Shown: positions 1 to 8,994, counted from the stretch's first letter. The stretch: DNA of 64,000 nucleotides from Bradyrhizobium diazoefficiens (GCF_016612535.1 NZ_JAENXS010000002.1:806001-870000); one strand, 5' to 3'. Program-made: numbers and translations. Notes: generated from the sequence alone by a model not told the origin.

Positions 1-1
1 C

Positions 2-961
2 GCGTCGATGACCGGCATCGGCTCCGGCCTCGTAGTGGTGTTCGCCCTGCTCTCGGTCTGGCTGGTGAGGCGCTCTGCCGGCGCCCGCGACGACGCCGAG
101 ACGCGCCTACGCGAAGCCAACCTCAATCTCGAGGCCACCGTCGACGATCGCACGGCAGATCTGCGCGAAGCCAACAACGAGATCCAGCGCTTTGCCTATA
201 TCGTCAGCCACGATCTGCGCTCGCCGCTGGTCAACATCATGGGCTTCACCAGCGAGCTCGAAGAATTGGGCAAGAACATTTTTCGACGGATCGGAGGGCT
301 CACCGGCGTGCCGGCGGACGGTCCGTCCCTGGATGTCGGCGACATGCCGCTCGACGGCCCCGACAAGCAGCTTTCGGCGGACTTTTCCGAAGCGCTCGGC
401 TTCATCAAATCCTCGATCGCCCGGATGGACCGGCTGATCTCTGCGATCCTCAACCTCACCCGCGAGGGTCGGCGTGAGTTCCAGCCGGAGAGGATCGATA
501 CGCGCGACTTCGTCGAGACCATCGTGTCGTCGCTGGCGCATCAGACCGCCGAAGCGCACGCCGAGATCCACATCGAGCCGCTGCCGAATATCGTCAGCGA
601 CCGCCTTGCGCTGGAGCAGATCTTCTCCAATCTGATCGATAACGCGATCAAGTATCTGAAGAACGGCGTGCCCGGCGAGATCAGAATTCGCGGGCGCACC
701 AAGCTCGGCTACGCTATCTTCGAAATCAGCGATAACGGCCGCGGTATCGATCCGAAGGATCATCAGCGGATTTTCGACCTGTTCCGCCGGGCGGGAACCC
801 AGGACAAGCCCGGCCAAGGCATCGGTCTTGCGCATGTACGTGCACTCGTGCGTCGTCTCGGCGGCACGATGTCGGTATCGTCGGAACTGAACGCGGGCAG
901 CACCTTCACGATCACGCTGCCCATCAACTGGAACGCCAGCAACCGGAACGCGGACCAATGA
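2..961 (+). CDS. Sensor histidine kinase, 5' end cut by window
   Basis: The frame is open from base 2, so the true start is probably upstream; the first internal ATG is at 8. The visible part (317 residues from that ATG) has a membrane helix (about residues 5-20), a charged coiled linker, a HisKA phosphoacceptor block with motif SHDLRSP (His about 68) and a HATPase domain with an N box (NLIDNAIKYL), a G1 box (DNGRGI) and a G2 box (GQGIGL). It autophosphorylates on His and passes phosphate to a response regulator, most likely one of the next two genes, which overlap head-to-tail. The sensor domain lies outside the window. An insert of about 45 residues follows the HisKA H box. Confidence 0.9.
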   Translation, partial: ASMTGIGSGLVVVFALLSVWLVRRSAGARDDAETRLREANLNLEATVDDRTADLREANNEIQRFAYIVSHDLRSPLVNIMGFTSELEELGKNIFRRIGGLTGVPADGPSLDVGDMPLDGPDKQLSADFSEALGFIKSSIARMDRLISAILNLTREGRREFQPERIDTRDFVETIVSSLAHQTAEAHAEIHIEPLPNIVSDRLALEQIFSNLIDNAIKYLKNGVPGEIRIRGRTKLGYAIFEISDNGRGIDPKDHQRIFDLFRRAGTQDKPGQGIGLAHVRALVRRLGGTMSVSSELNAGSTFTITLPINWNASNRNADQ

Positions 962-1398
962 CACTGCCGGTCACCATCATCATGATCGAGGACGACGAGG
1001 GCCACGCCCGGCTGATCGAGCGCAATATCCGCCGCTCCGGGGTCAACAACGAGATCGTGTCGTTCACCAACGGCACCGAGGCGATGAAGCACATGTTCGG
1101 CGCCGACGGCAGCGGGCTGGCCCAGAAGGGCAACGCGCTCCTGATCCTGCTCGACCTCAACCTGCCCGACATGAGCGGGATCGATATCCTGAAGCAGATC
1201 AAGGAAAACAAATATCTCAAGGCTTCGCCCGTGGTGGTGCTGACCACGACCGACGACAGCCAGGAGATCAAGCGCTGCTACGAGCTCGGCTGCAACGTCT
1301 ACATCACCAAACCCGTCAACTACGAGAATTTCGCCAACGCCATCCGGCAGCTCGGCCTGTTCTTCTCGGTCATCCAGGTCCCGCCCGCCGCCTCATGA
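958..1398 (+). CDS. Single-domain response regulator
   Basis: 146 residues, only a receiver domain: acidic pair EDD (11-13), phosphoacceptor Asp about 66 in LLDLNLPD and the conserved Lys about 118 in ITKPV. There is no output domain. This class (Rcp1/CheY-like) often serves phytochrome or CHASE3 kinases as a phosphate shuttle. The ATG overlaps the kinase stop by 4 bases and its own stop overlaps the next start by 4 bases, so the three genes form a translationally coupled operon. Confidence 0.92.
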   Translation: MTLPVTIIMIEDDEGHARLIERNIRRSGVNNEIVSFTNGTEAMKHMFGADGSGLAQKGNALLILLDLNLPDMSGIDILKQIKENKYLKASPVVVLTTTDDSQEIKRCYELGCNVYITKPVNYENFANAIRQLGLFFSVIQVPPAAS

Positions 1399-2507
1399 CC
1401 CAGCCCATGCCAACACTGCTCTATATCGACGACGACGCAGCACTGGCGCGCCTGGTCGATCGTGGCTTGACGCGACGCGGCTACAAGGTCGTTCATGCCG
1501 CGAGCGGCGAGGAAGGCCTCGATCGCATCCGCCGCGCCAGCACCCAAGGCTCCGAGGGCTGCATCGATGTGGTGGCGCTCGATCAGTACATGCCGGGTCT
1601 CGACGGGCTCGAGACGCTCGAGCAGATCATGGCGATCCCGGACGCTCCGCCGGTGGTCTTCGTCACGGCCTCGCAGGATTCCAGCATCGCGGTCACCGCG
1701 CTGAAGGCGGGTGCGGCCGACTATCTGGTCAAGGACGTCAAGGGTGACTTCATCCCGCTGCTGCATGTCGCGGCCGAAGGCGCGCTGCGCCAGGCCGCAT
1801 TGCAGCGCGCGCGCGAGGAAGCCGAGGCCGAGATCCATGCCTCGCGCGACCGCTACGCGGCGCTTGCCGCCGAGCGCGAACTGCTGCTGCGCGAGGTCAA
1901 CCACCGCGTCGGCAATTCGCTCCAGATCATCGCCTCGCTGCTGCATTTGCAGGCGAGCTCCGCCGCCCGGGAAGAGGTCAAGGCCGCGCTGACCAACGCG
2001 ATGGGCCGCGTCGCCGCCGTCGCCCAGGTGCACCGCCGCCTCTACACCTCGCAGGATCTGAAGAGCGTGGTGCTCAACCAGTATCTGGACTCCCTGCTCG
2101 AGGATCTCAGGCGTTCCGCCGAAGGCAACCGGATGTCGCGCCTGACGGTGAAGGCCGAGCCGATCGAGATCGACCCGGACCGTGCCGTCGCCGTCGGTAT
2201 CATCGTCAACGAGCTGGTGATGAACGCGGTGAAATACGCCTATCCCGACGGCGCCGGCCCCATTCATGTCGAGCTGACCTCGCAGGGAGACGATCTGCTG
2301 CTGTCGATCAGCGATGACGGCGTCGGCGACAAGGTCAAGGCCGACCCGCGCTCCACCGGCATGGGCCAGCGCATCGTCGCGGCCATGGCCTCCAAGCTGG
2401 ACGCCACTGTCGAGCGCGATCCCAACCATTCCGGAACCCGCATCATCCTGCGGTTCCGCCGCACCCCCGCCGCAGCCGACAAGGCGAACAGCGCCGCTGT
2501 GGGTTGA
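1395..2507 (+). CDS. Receiver plus HisKA_2-type histidine kinase
   Basis: 370 residues. N-terminal receiver domain (about 5-125, phosphoacceptor Asp about 63), a coiled-coil linker (about 130-160), then a HisKA_2 dimerisation/phosphoacceptor domain with His about 170 in EVNHRVGNSLQ and a HATPase domain (NELVMNAVKYAYPDG; DDGVGD). HisKA_2/HWE kinases in alphaproteobacteria often act in the general stress response or light signalling. Here a receiver-controlled kinase ends a three-gene phosphorelay operon, so it is probably a relay step fed by the upstream kinase. The start overlaps the preceding stop (ATGA). Confidence 0.9.
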   Translation: MTQPMPTLLYIDDDAALARLVDRGLTRRGYKVVHAASGEEGLDRIRRASTQGSEGCIDVVALDQYMPGLDGLETLEQIMAIPDAPPVVFVTASQDSSIAVTALKAGAADYLVKDVKGDFIPLLHVAAEGALRQAALQRAREEAEAEIHASRDRYAALAAERELLLREVNHRVGNSLQIIASLLHLQASSAAREEVKAALTNAMGRVAAVAQVHRRLYTSQDLKSVVLNQYLDSLLEDLRRSAEGNRMSRLTVKAEPIEIDPDRAVAVGIIVNELVMNAVKYAYPDGAGPIHVELTSQGDDLLLSISDDGVGDKVKADPRSTGMGQRIVAAMASKLDATVERDPNHSGTRIILRFRRTPAAADKANSAAVG

Positions 2508-2571
2508 TTTTTACGCATCCGGAATTGCCCCCCATCGCACGCGCATCGCGTTCCTGCTATGATCGGGCACT

Positions 2572-3252
2572 ATGAATTCGCGCGACTCCGCCTCGTCTGA
2601 AATCACGCCGGCCGTGCTGCTGCGCGCCTATGCCTGCGGCATCTTTCCAATGGCCGAGAGCGCCGACGACCCGACCTTGTTCTGGGTCGAGCCGGAAATG
2701 CGCGGCGTGATCCCGCTCGATGGTTTTCGCATTGCCTCGCGGCTTGCGCGCACCGTGCGCTCGGACGCGTTTCGCGTCACCGTCAACACCGCGTTCAAGG
2801 CGACGATCGCCGGCTGCGCCGCGCCGCAGGCCGGACGCGAGGACACCTGGATCAACAAGCGCATCCGCGACCTCTATGGTGGCCTCTACGAGCTCGGCCA
2901 TTGCCACAGCGTCGAGGCCTGGCAGGGCGACGACCTCGTCGGCGGGCTCTACGGCGTAAGCCTGGGGCGCGCCTTCTTCGGCGAGAGCATGTTCCACACC
3001 GCCCGCGACGCCTCCAAGGTAGCGCTGGTGCACTTGGTCGCGCGTCTCATCCATGGCGGCTTCGAGCTGCTCGACACGCAATATGTCACCGAACATCTGA
3101 AGAGCTTTGGTGCGGCCGAGATCTCGCGGCGACGCTACACCGCGCTGCTCGACAAGGCGCTCGCCGGCGAGCCCGGGGATTTCCTGAAACTGCCGGCCGG
3201 TGACGCGATCCCGGGCGCACGCGCGCTCGAGATCATCGCCTCACGTCAATAG
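2572..3252 (+). CDS. aat: Leucyl/phenylalanyl-tRNA--protein transferase
   Basis: 226 residues, normal length for the family. It transfers Leu or Phe from aminoacyl-tRNA to N-terminal Arg/Lys of proteins, creating N-degrons for ClpS/ClpAP in the cytoplasm. Family signatures visible: the N-terminal block [11 protein letters not shown] followed by [13 protein letters not shown], the central TWINKRI, and the GNAT-like core around [17 protein letters not shown] and [14 protein letters not shown]. It stands alone on the plus strand, convergent with the DUF2155 gene. Confidence 0.96.
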   Translation: MNSRDSASSEITPAVLLRAYACGIFPMAESADDPTLFWVEPEMRGVIPLDGFRIASRLARTVRSDAFRVTVNTAFKATIAGCAAPQAGREDTWINKRIRDLYGGLYELGHCHSVEAWQGDDLVGGLYGVSLGRAFFGESMFHTARDASKVALVHLVARLIHGGFELLDTQYVTEHLKSFGAAEISRRRYTALLDKALAGEPGDFLKLPAGDAIPGARALEIIASRQ

Positions 3253-3272
3253 ACCCACGCCAAGCCTGGCGG

Positions 3273-3344
3273 CCAGACCCTCGGGAATTTGGTCTAGCAC
3301 CAAACCCGGGGGATTTGGCCTAGCGGCCAAACCCGGGGATACCG
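3273..3344. repeat. 27-nt imperfect tandem repeat at gene 3' end
   Basis: Three head-to-tail units start at 3273, 3300 and 3327 with an exact period of 27 bases (core CCAAACCCGGGGGATTTGG). The third unit encodes the last residues and stop of the DUF2155 protein (minus strand, ending GFGR); the other two lie just past the stop. They probably arose by duplication of the gene end. Confidence 0.6.
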
Positions 3345-4306
3345 AACAGACCCGGCCGTTGCTCCGGCGGCGGAGGCGGCGGTGGCGCCGGCTGCTGCTG
3401 GATCGGCGGCAGAGGCTGCGGCGGACGCTGCTGCACGGCCTGCTTCGGCGCAGCCCTCTTTTGCGCCGGAGGCGGCGGCGGTGCGGGCTTGGTCGCGGGA
3501 TCTGGCGCCGCGGTCGCGATGGTCTGCTGCGGCTCTTTGCAGTCGGTGAGCCAGATGTCGTAGATCGGGTGCTCGACGCCGTGCAGGCCCGGGCTCGCGG
3601 CATACATCCAGCCGGAGAAGATCCGCTTCACCTCGCCCTGCAAGGTGATCTCGTCGACCTCGACGAAGGCGTCGGTGTTGGCGGCTTCGGTCGCGGGCCG
3701 GGTGTAGCAGGCGTCGGTCTTCACGCGCAGCGCGCCGAACTGCACGGTCTCGCCGATATCCTCATCGAAATTGATGATGCGGCCGGTGATCTTGTCGAGG
3801 CCCGAGAAGGTCGCCTTCTTGTTCACGATCTTCTGGGCCGGCGGCTCGGTGACGACCTCGTCGCCCGGCTGGAGGCTTGCCGACGCCTGCGGTACGGCGC
3901 CCTGCTGCGGCCCGCCCTTCTGCGGCGGCTGATGCTGACCAGGCCCGCCTGGCGGTGCCACGGCGACAGCCGGCGGCTGATTCTGTGGAGCGACGGTCGT
4001 ACCGGGCGGCGGCGCCAGCGGCTGGCTCTCGACCGGCCCCGGCATAATATTTCCTTGCCGGCTTTGCGGTGGCATTGGGCGCGACGGCAGCACGCGGCCC
4101 TGCGGCGGCAGCTCGGGCACCTCTTCGTCGTCGTCCGGGGTCGGCTGCGGTTGCGGCTGCCCGCCACGGGGGATGCTCCCCGGCGGCCGCAGCGGCGGCG
4201 GATCGGAGAAAATCGTGCCGATCTGCGCCTGCGCAGGCGTCGCCACCGTCAGCGCGGTGGCGGCCAAAAGCGCCGCAAGACCTGTCAGGGTAAGGGTTCG
4301 AAACAT
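3320..4306 (-). CDS. DUF2155 domain protein, exported, proline-rich
   Basis: 328 residues. A signal peptide (about 1-27, ending PAQA) points to the periplasm. Residues about 30-135 and 265-328 are proline/glutamine-rich and look disordered. The core (about 150-255: KKATFSGLDKITGRI, LRVKTDACYTRP, RIFSGWMYAASPGLHGVEHP, DIWLTDC) matches DUF2155, an alphaproteobacterial family of unknown biochemical role. The two conserved Cys could form a disulfide. It is convergent with aat. From memory, aat, DUF2155 and NDUFA12 genes are often neighbours in Rhizobiales. Confidence 0.88.
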   Translation of the reverse strand: MFRTLTLTGLAALLAATALTVATPAQAQIGTIFSDPPPLRPPGSIPRGGQPQPQPTPDDDEEVPELPPQGRVLPSRPMPPQSRQGNIMPGPVESQPLAPPPGTTVAPQNQPPAVAVAPPGGPGQHQPPQKGGPQQGAVPQASASLQPGDEVVTEPPAQKIVNKKATFSGLDKITGRIINFDEDIGETVQFGALRVKTDACYTRPATEAANTDAFVEVDEITLQGEVKRIFSGWMYAASPGLHGVEHPIYDIWLTDCKEPQQTIATAAPDPATKPAPPPPPAQKRAAPKQAVQQRPPQPLPPIQQQPAPPPPPPPEQRPGLFGIPGFGR

Positions 4307-4561
4307 ATCTCGCGCGGCTTCAACAGCGAATCGGGCTTGTTGGACATTCTACAGGGCATACCGCCGCTCGCAGGCCATCCGGTTAACACGGCGAATACGG
4401 CGGGGAAAGGGCGGCATTCCTGCCCTGCCCGCCGCCTTCTGGCCAGACCGGCCCACGGATGGGATAGTCCAAGGCTCTTCAGTCCCAAGGCTTCTCAGTC
4501 CCAAGGCTCCTTAGTCGGATGGCTCCTCCCCGGGGGGCCGACGCGGGCATTGTCCCCGAAA

Positions 4562-5605
4562 ATGACGTCCAACCATGACAACGCCATCATCAAAATGTCG
4601 TCCGCGCTTCCAACTCTCCTTGCCCTTCCCCTCCGCGGCCTGACCTGGCTTGGCGGCCAGGGCACCCGCGCGGTGGCGACCGTCGTGTTCATCGCGCTGG
4701 CGGTGCCGCCGCTCGGCATGCTGCTGCGGCCCTATGTCACCGAAGCGATCCTCGTTCTGCTCTGCATCTCCTTCATGCGGGTCGATCTGGCGGCGCTTTA
4801 CGGCCATCTGCGCCGGCCGGCGCTGGTGGCGACCGCCACGGCCTGGACCACGATCGGCGTGCCGTTGATCGTCGGGCTGACCGCGCATGTCACGGGGCTC
4901 ACCGACCGCGCGCCCGGCCTGTCGCTCGCGCTGATGCTCCAGAGCATGGCCTCGCCGATGATGGCAGCACCTGCGCTCGCAGCGCTAATGGGGCTCGATG
5001 CCACACTCGTGCTGGTCACGCTGGTGACCGCGACCGCGGTCGTGCCTTTCACCGCGTCGTTGTTCGCGAGCCTCTTCCTCGGCGGCATGCTGAGCATCTC
5101 GCCGCTCACGCTCGGGCTGAAACTGCTCGGCATTCTCGCGGTATCGCTGTTCGCAGCGACCATGATCCGCTGGATTTTCGGCGCCGAGGCGATCCAGCGT
5201 CACAAGCAGCCGATCGACGGCTTCAACATCGTCATCCTCTTGATGTTCGCGTCCGCGGTCATGGGCGACGTCGCGCATGACTTCGTCGTCGATCCCCTGT
5301 TCACGGTCGGCATCGCCGCGCTCGCCTTTGCGGTCTATTTCACGCTGCTCGCGGTGACGACCTTGCTGTTCCGCCGCAACGGCTATGAGCGCGCGCTGGC
5401 CTTGGGGCTGATGGTATCACAGCGCAATCTCGGCCTGATGCTGGCCGCGACCGCCGGCGCGCTGCCGCCGGCCACCTGGCTCTATTTCGCGCTGACGCAG
5501 TTTCCGATTCATCTTGCGCCGTACATGCTGACGCCGATCGCGCGGCGGCTGACCGTAAGGGCGGACCTCTCAGGCACTGCGGCTCCGACCAACTCGCCGG
5601 GCTGA
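4562..5605 (+). CDS. BASS-type (bile acid:sodium symporter-like) transporter
   Basis: 347 residues from the ATG at 4562; a second in-frame ATG at 4595 is also possible. About nine to ten hydrophobic helices are visible (for example residues 40-75, 85-125, 140-200, 210-260, 270-320). Polar breaks such as QSMASPMMAAP and SQRNLGLML resemble the crossover motifs of the bile acid/Na+ symporter superfamily. The substrate cannot be told. The same frame stays open back to 3200 but only as antisense of the DUF2155 gene, so the longer start is rejected. Confidence 0.72.
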   Translation: MTSNHDNAIIKMSSALPTLLALPLRGLTWLGGQGTRAVATVVFIALAVPPLGMLLRPYVTEAILVLLCISFMRVDLAALYGHLRRPALVATATAWTTIGVPLIVGLTAHVTGLTDRAPGLSLALMLQSMASPMMAAPALAALMGLDATLVLVTLVTATAVVPFTASLFASLFLGGMLSISPLTLGLKLLGILAVSLFAATMIRWIFGAEAIQRHKQPIDGFNIVILLMFASAVMGDVAHDFVVDPLFTVGIAALAFAVYFTLLAVTTLLFRRNGYERALALGLMVSQRNLGLMLAATAGALPPATWLYFALTQFPIHLAPYMLTPIARRLTVRADLSGTAAPTNSPG

Positions 5606-5696
5606 CGGCCGCGCGAGACCCACCTTTTCCGCTCAGCTCTCGCAAGCGGACACCTCTAAGTCGCGTTGTGGGTCAGCTAAGGGCCAGCGCCGACCA

Positions 5697-6218
5697 TCAA
5701 TCAGCTACCCCCAGGCGCCGCAGGAGAGTGGCGGCGTTCGGCTGCCTCGTAGCCCACGCCATATTATGTTCGCCGTCGACCTGCACCCAATATGTATGTT
5801 CAGGCATGTCGCTCCCATCAAGTGAGTTGAAAATGCATGTTGCCCTTTCACGAATGATGGCTCCGACGGAGTCCTGAGCTTGATAGTCGATGAACGCGAC
5901 ATACTGAACCGGCGGCACTCGTGCGACTTGGACCATCGCTTTCCTTGTGGCTTCGGACGCAGCCCGTATCGGGTCCGTGAAGAACTCGTCGAACGTGATT
6001 GTCTTCCGAGACTCGTCTACACCAATCCGTTCATAGGTGGATGGAACCACCAGCCGCTCCTTGATTGCTCTATCACACGTTTGCACAAATTCAGATGTGA
6101 ACGGCGGGTACCCACGAACGCGCGTATAGCCTAGAGCGAGCACACCGAAAATCAGAAGCACTAAGATCGAGACCTTTGTTCTCATCTTCCTGGTCGTTGC
6201 CGATATCCTACGCGGCAT
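5697..6218 (-). CDS. Hypothetical exported or membrane-anchored protein
   Basis: 173 residues, not recognised. A basic N-terminus (MPRRISATTRKMRTK) is followed by one hydrophobic helix (about 15-31), so it is exported or inner-membrane anchored. The rest is soluble and has two Cys (about 49 and 128) that could pair outside the cytoplasm. The ATG at 6218 is supported by AGAGGGG six bases upstream. Base composition is somewhat less GC-rich than its neighbours, which hints at acquisition, though weakly. Confidence 0.65.
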   Translation of the reverse strand: MPRRISATTRKMRTKVSILVLLIFGVLALGYTRVRGYPPFTSEFVQTCDRAIKERLVVPSTYERIGVDESRKTITFDEFFTDPIRAASEATRKAMVQVARVPPVQYVAFIDYQAQDSVGAIIRERATCIFNSLDGSDMPEHTYWVQVDGEHNMAWATRQPNAATLLRRLGVAD

Positions 6219-6385
6219 TCTGCACCCCTCTGATCACGGAAGCAAAAAACAAAGGCAGAGGATTTTTCGAGCAGCCGTTACGAAATGATAATAATGTCAG
6301 CTACGGGTCAAAAGTCGAAGAGCAGAGTTGACCATCTAAGTCTGCTTTGCCCACCAAGGCGGACCTCCTCAAATCGATTGGCGCC

Positions 6386-7330
6386 CTAACCGGCCCGCGC
6401 TGCGCGCCGCAGCGCTTGCGGCGGCTGGCCAAAGGCGCGGATGAAGGCGCGGCGCATTCGCTCGGGATCGCGGAATCCGGTCGCCTCTGCCACGAGCTCG
6501 ATCGCCTCGCGCGAGGACTGCACGCGCTCGCGGGCGACCTCGATCCGCAACCGCTCGATCGCCTTCGACGGCGTCGTGCCGGTCTCCGCGGCAAACGCGC
6601 GGGCGAAATGCCGCGCGCTCATGCCGGCGCGGTCGGCGAGATTTTCCACCGTCAGCGGCGCGTCGAGATTTTCCCGTGCCCAGGACAGTAGCGCACCGAA
6701 CCGGCCGTTCGGCGTCTTCAATTCCAGCAGCGATGAGAACTGCGACTGGCCGCCGCTGCGGCGATGGTAGAGCACGAGCTGGCGCGCGGTCTGTTGCGCG
6801 ATCTCCTCGCCATGGTCCTCGGTGACCATCGCGAGCGCGAGGTCGATGCCGGCCGTGATGCCCGCCGACGTCCAGACATTGCCGTCGCGGGTGAAGATCT
6901 GGTCCGGCTCGAACTTGACCTGCGGATAGCGCGCGACGAAGTCGCGCGTGCGGCCCCAATGTGTGGTGGCGCGACGGCCGTCGAGCAGGCCGGCTTCGGC
7001 AAGCACATAGGCGCCCGAGCAAACGCTGGCGATCCGGACGCCGCGCCTGGCCAACCGCTGGATGAAGGCGAGCGTGGTCGGACAGCGCGCCGCCGCCGCG
7101 ACGCCGGCGCCGCCCGCCACCACCAGCGTCATGATCGCGTTCGCCGATTTGAAATCGCGCGCCATCATCTCGACGCCGGAGGACGAGTGCACGGCTCCCG
7201 CCTTCACCGCCAGCACCCGCAGCGCAAGCGGCTTGTCGCTGGCGCGCGCCGCGATCTCGAACACCGAGATCGGGCCTGCCGCATCGAGCAGCTGAAAATC
7301 CGGGAAGATCAGGATGCCGATCATGCTCAT
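6386..7330 (-). CDS. GlxA-family AraC-type regulator with DJ-1/PfpI domain
   Basis: 314 residues. N-terminal class I amidotransferase-like DJ-1/PfpI domain (about 3-170; VCSGAYVLAEAGLLDGRRAT holds the nucleophile-elbow Cys) used as ligand sensor, then a C-terminal AraC double helix-turn-helix (about 210-305; DRAGMSARHFARAFAAE). It is divergently transcribed from the isonitrile hydratase gene 86 bases away and is probably its regulator. A perfect 9-bp inverted repeat lies between them and touches this gene's start codon, suggesting autoregulation. Confidence 0.9.
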   Translation of the reverse strand: MSMIGILIFPDFQLLDAAGPISVFEIAARASDKPLALRVLAVKAGAVHSSSGVEMMARDFKSANAIMTLVVAGGAGVAAAARCPTTLAFIQRLARRGVRIASVCSGAYVLAEAGLLDGRRATTHWGRTRDFVARYPQVKFEPDQIFTRDGNVWTSAGITAGIDLALAMVTEDHGEEIAQQTARQLVLYHRRSGGQSQFSSLLELKTPNGRFGALLSWARENLDAPLTVENLADRAGMSARHFARAFAAETGTTPSKAIERLRIEVARERVQSSREAIELVAEATGFRDPERMRRAFIRAFGQPPQALRRAARAG

Positions 7331-7364
7331 GTCCGAAAGTGAGGGAAATACGCCATTTCGGACA
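7330..7364. promoter_or_regulatory. Inverted repeat, candidate GlxA-type operator
   Basis: TGTCCGAAA (7330-7338) and its exact reverse complement TTTCGGACA (7356-7364) are separated by 17 bases, between divergent genes starting at 7330 (minus) and 7417 (plus). The spacing puts the arms on nearly the same helix face, as expected for a dimeric regulator. The left arm abuts the regulator's start codon. Confidence 0.55.
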
Positions 7365-7416
7365 GGATGGCATCATGCCAATTTGCCCGCGTCAAGCTCT
7401 TCATTTGGAGGTTTTC

Positions 7417-8103
7417 ATGCCGGCACCGCTCCAGATCGGACTTCTGGTGTTCCCGCGCGTCACCCAGCTCGACTTCACCGGCCCTCTGCAGGTGTTCGCC
7501 TCCGTCCCCGGCGCAAAACTGCATCTGATCTGGAAACGGATCGAGCCCGTGCCGAGCGATTCCGTCCTCACGCTGACACCAACCACGACATTTGCCGATT
7601 GCCCGCAGCTCGACGTGATCTGCGTGCCCGGCGGCGGCGGCACCAACGATCTGCTCAACGACGAGGAGGTGCTGAACTTTCTGCGCACGCAGGCCGAGGG
7701 CGCCAAATACGTCACCTCGGTCTGCACGGGATCCCTGGCGCTCGGTGCGGCCGGCCTGCTGAAGGGCTACCGCGCCGCCACCCATTGGAGCGCGATGGAG
7801 ATGCTCGGCCAGTTCGGTGCGACGCCGACCAAGACCCGCGTCTGCGTCGACCGCAACCGCATCACCGGCGGCGGCGTCACGGCAGGAATCGATTTCGCGC
7901 TGACGCTGGTGTCGATCATGATCGACCGCACCACGGCGGAGACGATCCAGCTACAGCTGGAATACAATCCGGCCCCGCCGTTCAATTCCGGCTCGCCCGA
8001 CACGGCGCCTGTGGAAGTGCTCGCCCTGCTCAAGGAGCGCGGCGCGCAAAGACAGGCCGACCGGCTCGAAGCGGTCAAGCGGGCGGCCGCGCGGATGATG
8101 TAG
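7417..8103 (+). CDS. inhA: DJ-1/PfpI protein, likely isonitrile (cyclohexyl-isocyanide) hydratase
   Basis: 228 residues, the length of Pseudomonas InhA, which hydrates isonitriles to N-substituted formamides in the cytoplasm. The ATG at 7417 is preceded by GGAG at a good distance; the upstream in-frame extension is rejected. Visible blocks: GLLVFPRVTQLDFTGPLQV, DVICVPGGGGTNDL, SVCTGSLALGAAGLL (nucleophile Cys), ATHWSAMEML, GGGVTAGIDFALTLV and LEYNPAPPFNSGSPDTAP, all typical of the isonitrile hydratase subgroup. It is paired with a divergent GlxA-type regulator. The exact substrate is inferred. Confidence 0.82.
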   Translation: MPAPLQIGLLVFPRVTQLDFTGPLQVFASVPGAKLHLIWKRIEPVPSDSVLTLTPTTTFADCPQLDVICVPGGGGTNDLLNDEEVLNFLRTQAEGAKYVTSVCTGSLALGAAGLLKGYRAATHWSAMEMLGQFGATPTKTRVCVDRNRITGGGVTAGIDFALTLVSIMIDRTTAETIQLQLEYNPAPPFNSGSPDTAPVEVLALLKERGAQRQADRLEAVKRAAARMM

Positions 8104-8119
8104 CGCTGTTCCGCGGTAC

Positions 8120-8247
8120 TCGTGCCCCGGACGCAGCGCAGCGCGTCTTCAGCGGTGCGCTGCAGAGCCGGGGCCCACCTGCACGGGAAGCGTGGGTCCC
8201 GGCTCTGCGGCGCAGCGTTGCACGCTGCACCGCGTCCGGGACACGAG
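8120..8247. repeat. Intergenic palindromic repeat (GTGCCCCGGACG family)
   Basis: Long imperfect inverted repeat whose outer arms read CGTGCCCCGGACGC and GCGTCCGGGACACG, with inner arms around CAGAGCCGGG and CCCGGCTCTG. A second copy of the same design lies at 57131-57269. It looks like a non-autonomous repeat of the kind scattered through Bradyrhizobium genomes. Confidence 0.7.
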
Positions 8248-8266
8248 CCAAATCATCCCATCAGAA

Positions 8267-8296
8267 AAAGGCCGCTCGGTTTCCCAAGCGGCCTTT
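8267..8296. terminator. Bidirectional rho-independent terminator
   Basis: Perfect 10-bp stem AAAGGCCGCT / AGCGGCCTTT with a 10-base loop, flanked by A-runs on the left and T's on the right. It lies between the converging inhA-like gene and NDUFA12-like gene and can serve both. Confidence 0.75.
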
Positions 8297-8586
8297 CCTG
8301 TCTCACGGCGGCGCACATTCTCATCGGGCGATGTCGGAGCTTCCAGACCGGGGGCCTATCTCCCGATCGAGTCCTTCCTCGGCGGCCGCTGCATTTCGGG
8401 GCAGTCGCGAACTGTTGCCCGAACCGAACGCGATGGTTTCCCATCTCCGTAAGATGGGTTCATTGAGCCGGATCGCTGGCGCAGGCGCAACGGGCGTGGG
8501 TGCACCGTCCCCGCTGTTCCCGTTGTCCACAGCGGAGCGAGGCGGATGCGTTTGCATCCAATCCAACGATGGAAGAGCGCGACCGG

Positions 8587-8994
8587 TTAGCCGGGCGTCC
8601 AGGGCTGATAGTCGCCGGTCGCCTTGGGGCGCTTGCCGCTGGCCAGTGTCGAGCCAGAGGGCCGGTAGGCCCTCGCCGTACCGGTCAGGTTCGGCTGATG
8701 CGGCTTTTCCCATTCGCGCGGCTGATAGTTCTCCTGCGTCGGCGGCACGTCGACGGTATGGTGCATCCAGCCGTGCCAGGACGGCGGAATGCGGCTCGCT
8801 TCCGCATAGCCGTTGTAGATCACCCAGCGCCGTTCGAAGCCGAGCGTCGGGTCGATCTTGCCGCCAATCGTGCGGTAGTAGCGGTTGCCCTGCTCGTCCT
8901 GACCGACCAGCTCCCCGAACCGGCTGGTCCAGAGTTGCGTGCCAAAGGTCTGGCCGTTCCACCAGGTGAAGAGCTTCAGGAAGAATTGTTTCAT
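8587..8994 (-). CDS. NDUFA12-like complex I-associated protein
   Basis: 135 residues from the ATG at 8994. Signatures FFTWW-like N-terminus (KQFFLKLFTWWNG), GTQLWT, GELVGQDEQGNRYY, ERRWVIYNGYAEASRIPPSW and HGWMHHTVD match the NDUFA12/B17.2 family, an accessory subunit or assembly partner of respiratory complex I shared by alphaproteobacteria and mitochondria. A longer open frame to 9177 lacks family similarity. Confidence 0.92.
   Translation of the reverse strand: MKQFFLKLFTWWNGQTFGTQLWTSRFGELVGQDEQGNRYYRTIGGKIDPTLGFERRWVIYNGYAEASRIPPSWHGWMHHTVDVPPTQENYQPREWEKPHQPNLTGTARAYRPSGSTLASGKRPKATGDYQPWTPG

Noticed and set aside
3200..4561. Long plus-strand frame joined to the BASS-type transporter
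   Set aside because: It is antisense to the DUF2155 gene, rich in Arg/Leu with no fold or motif; the transporter starts at 4562 or 4595.
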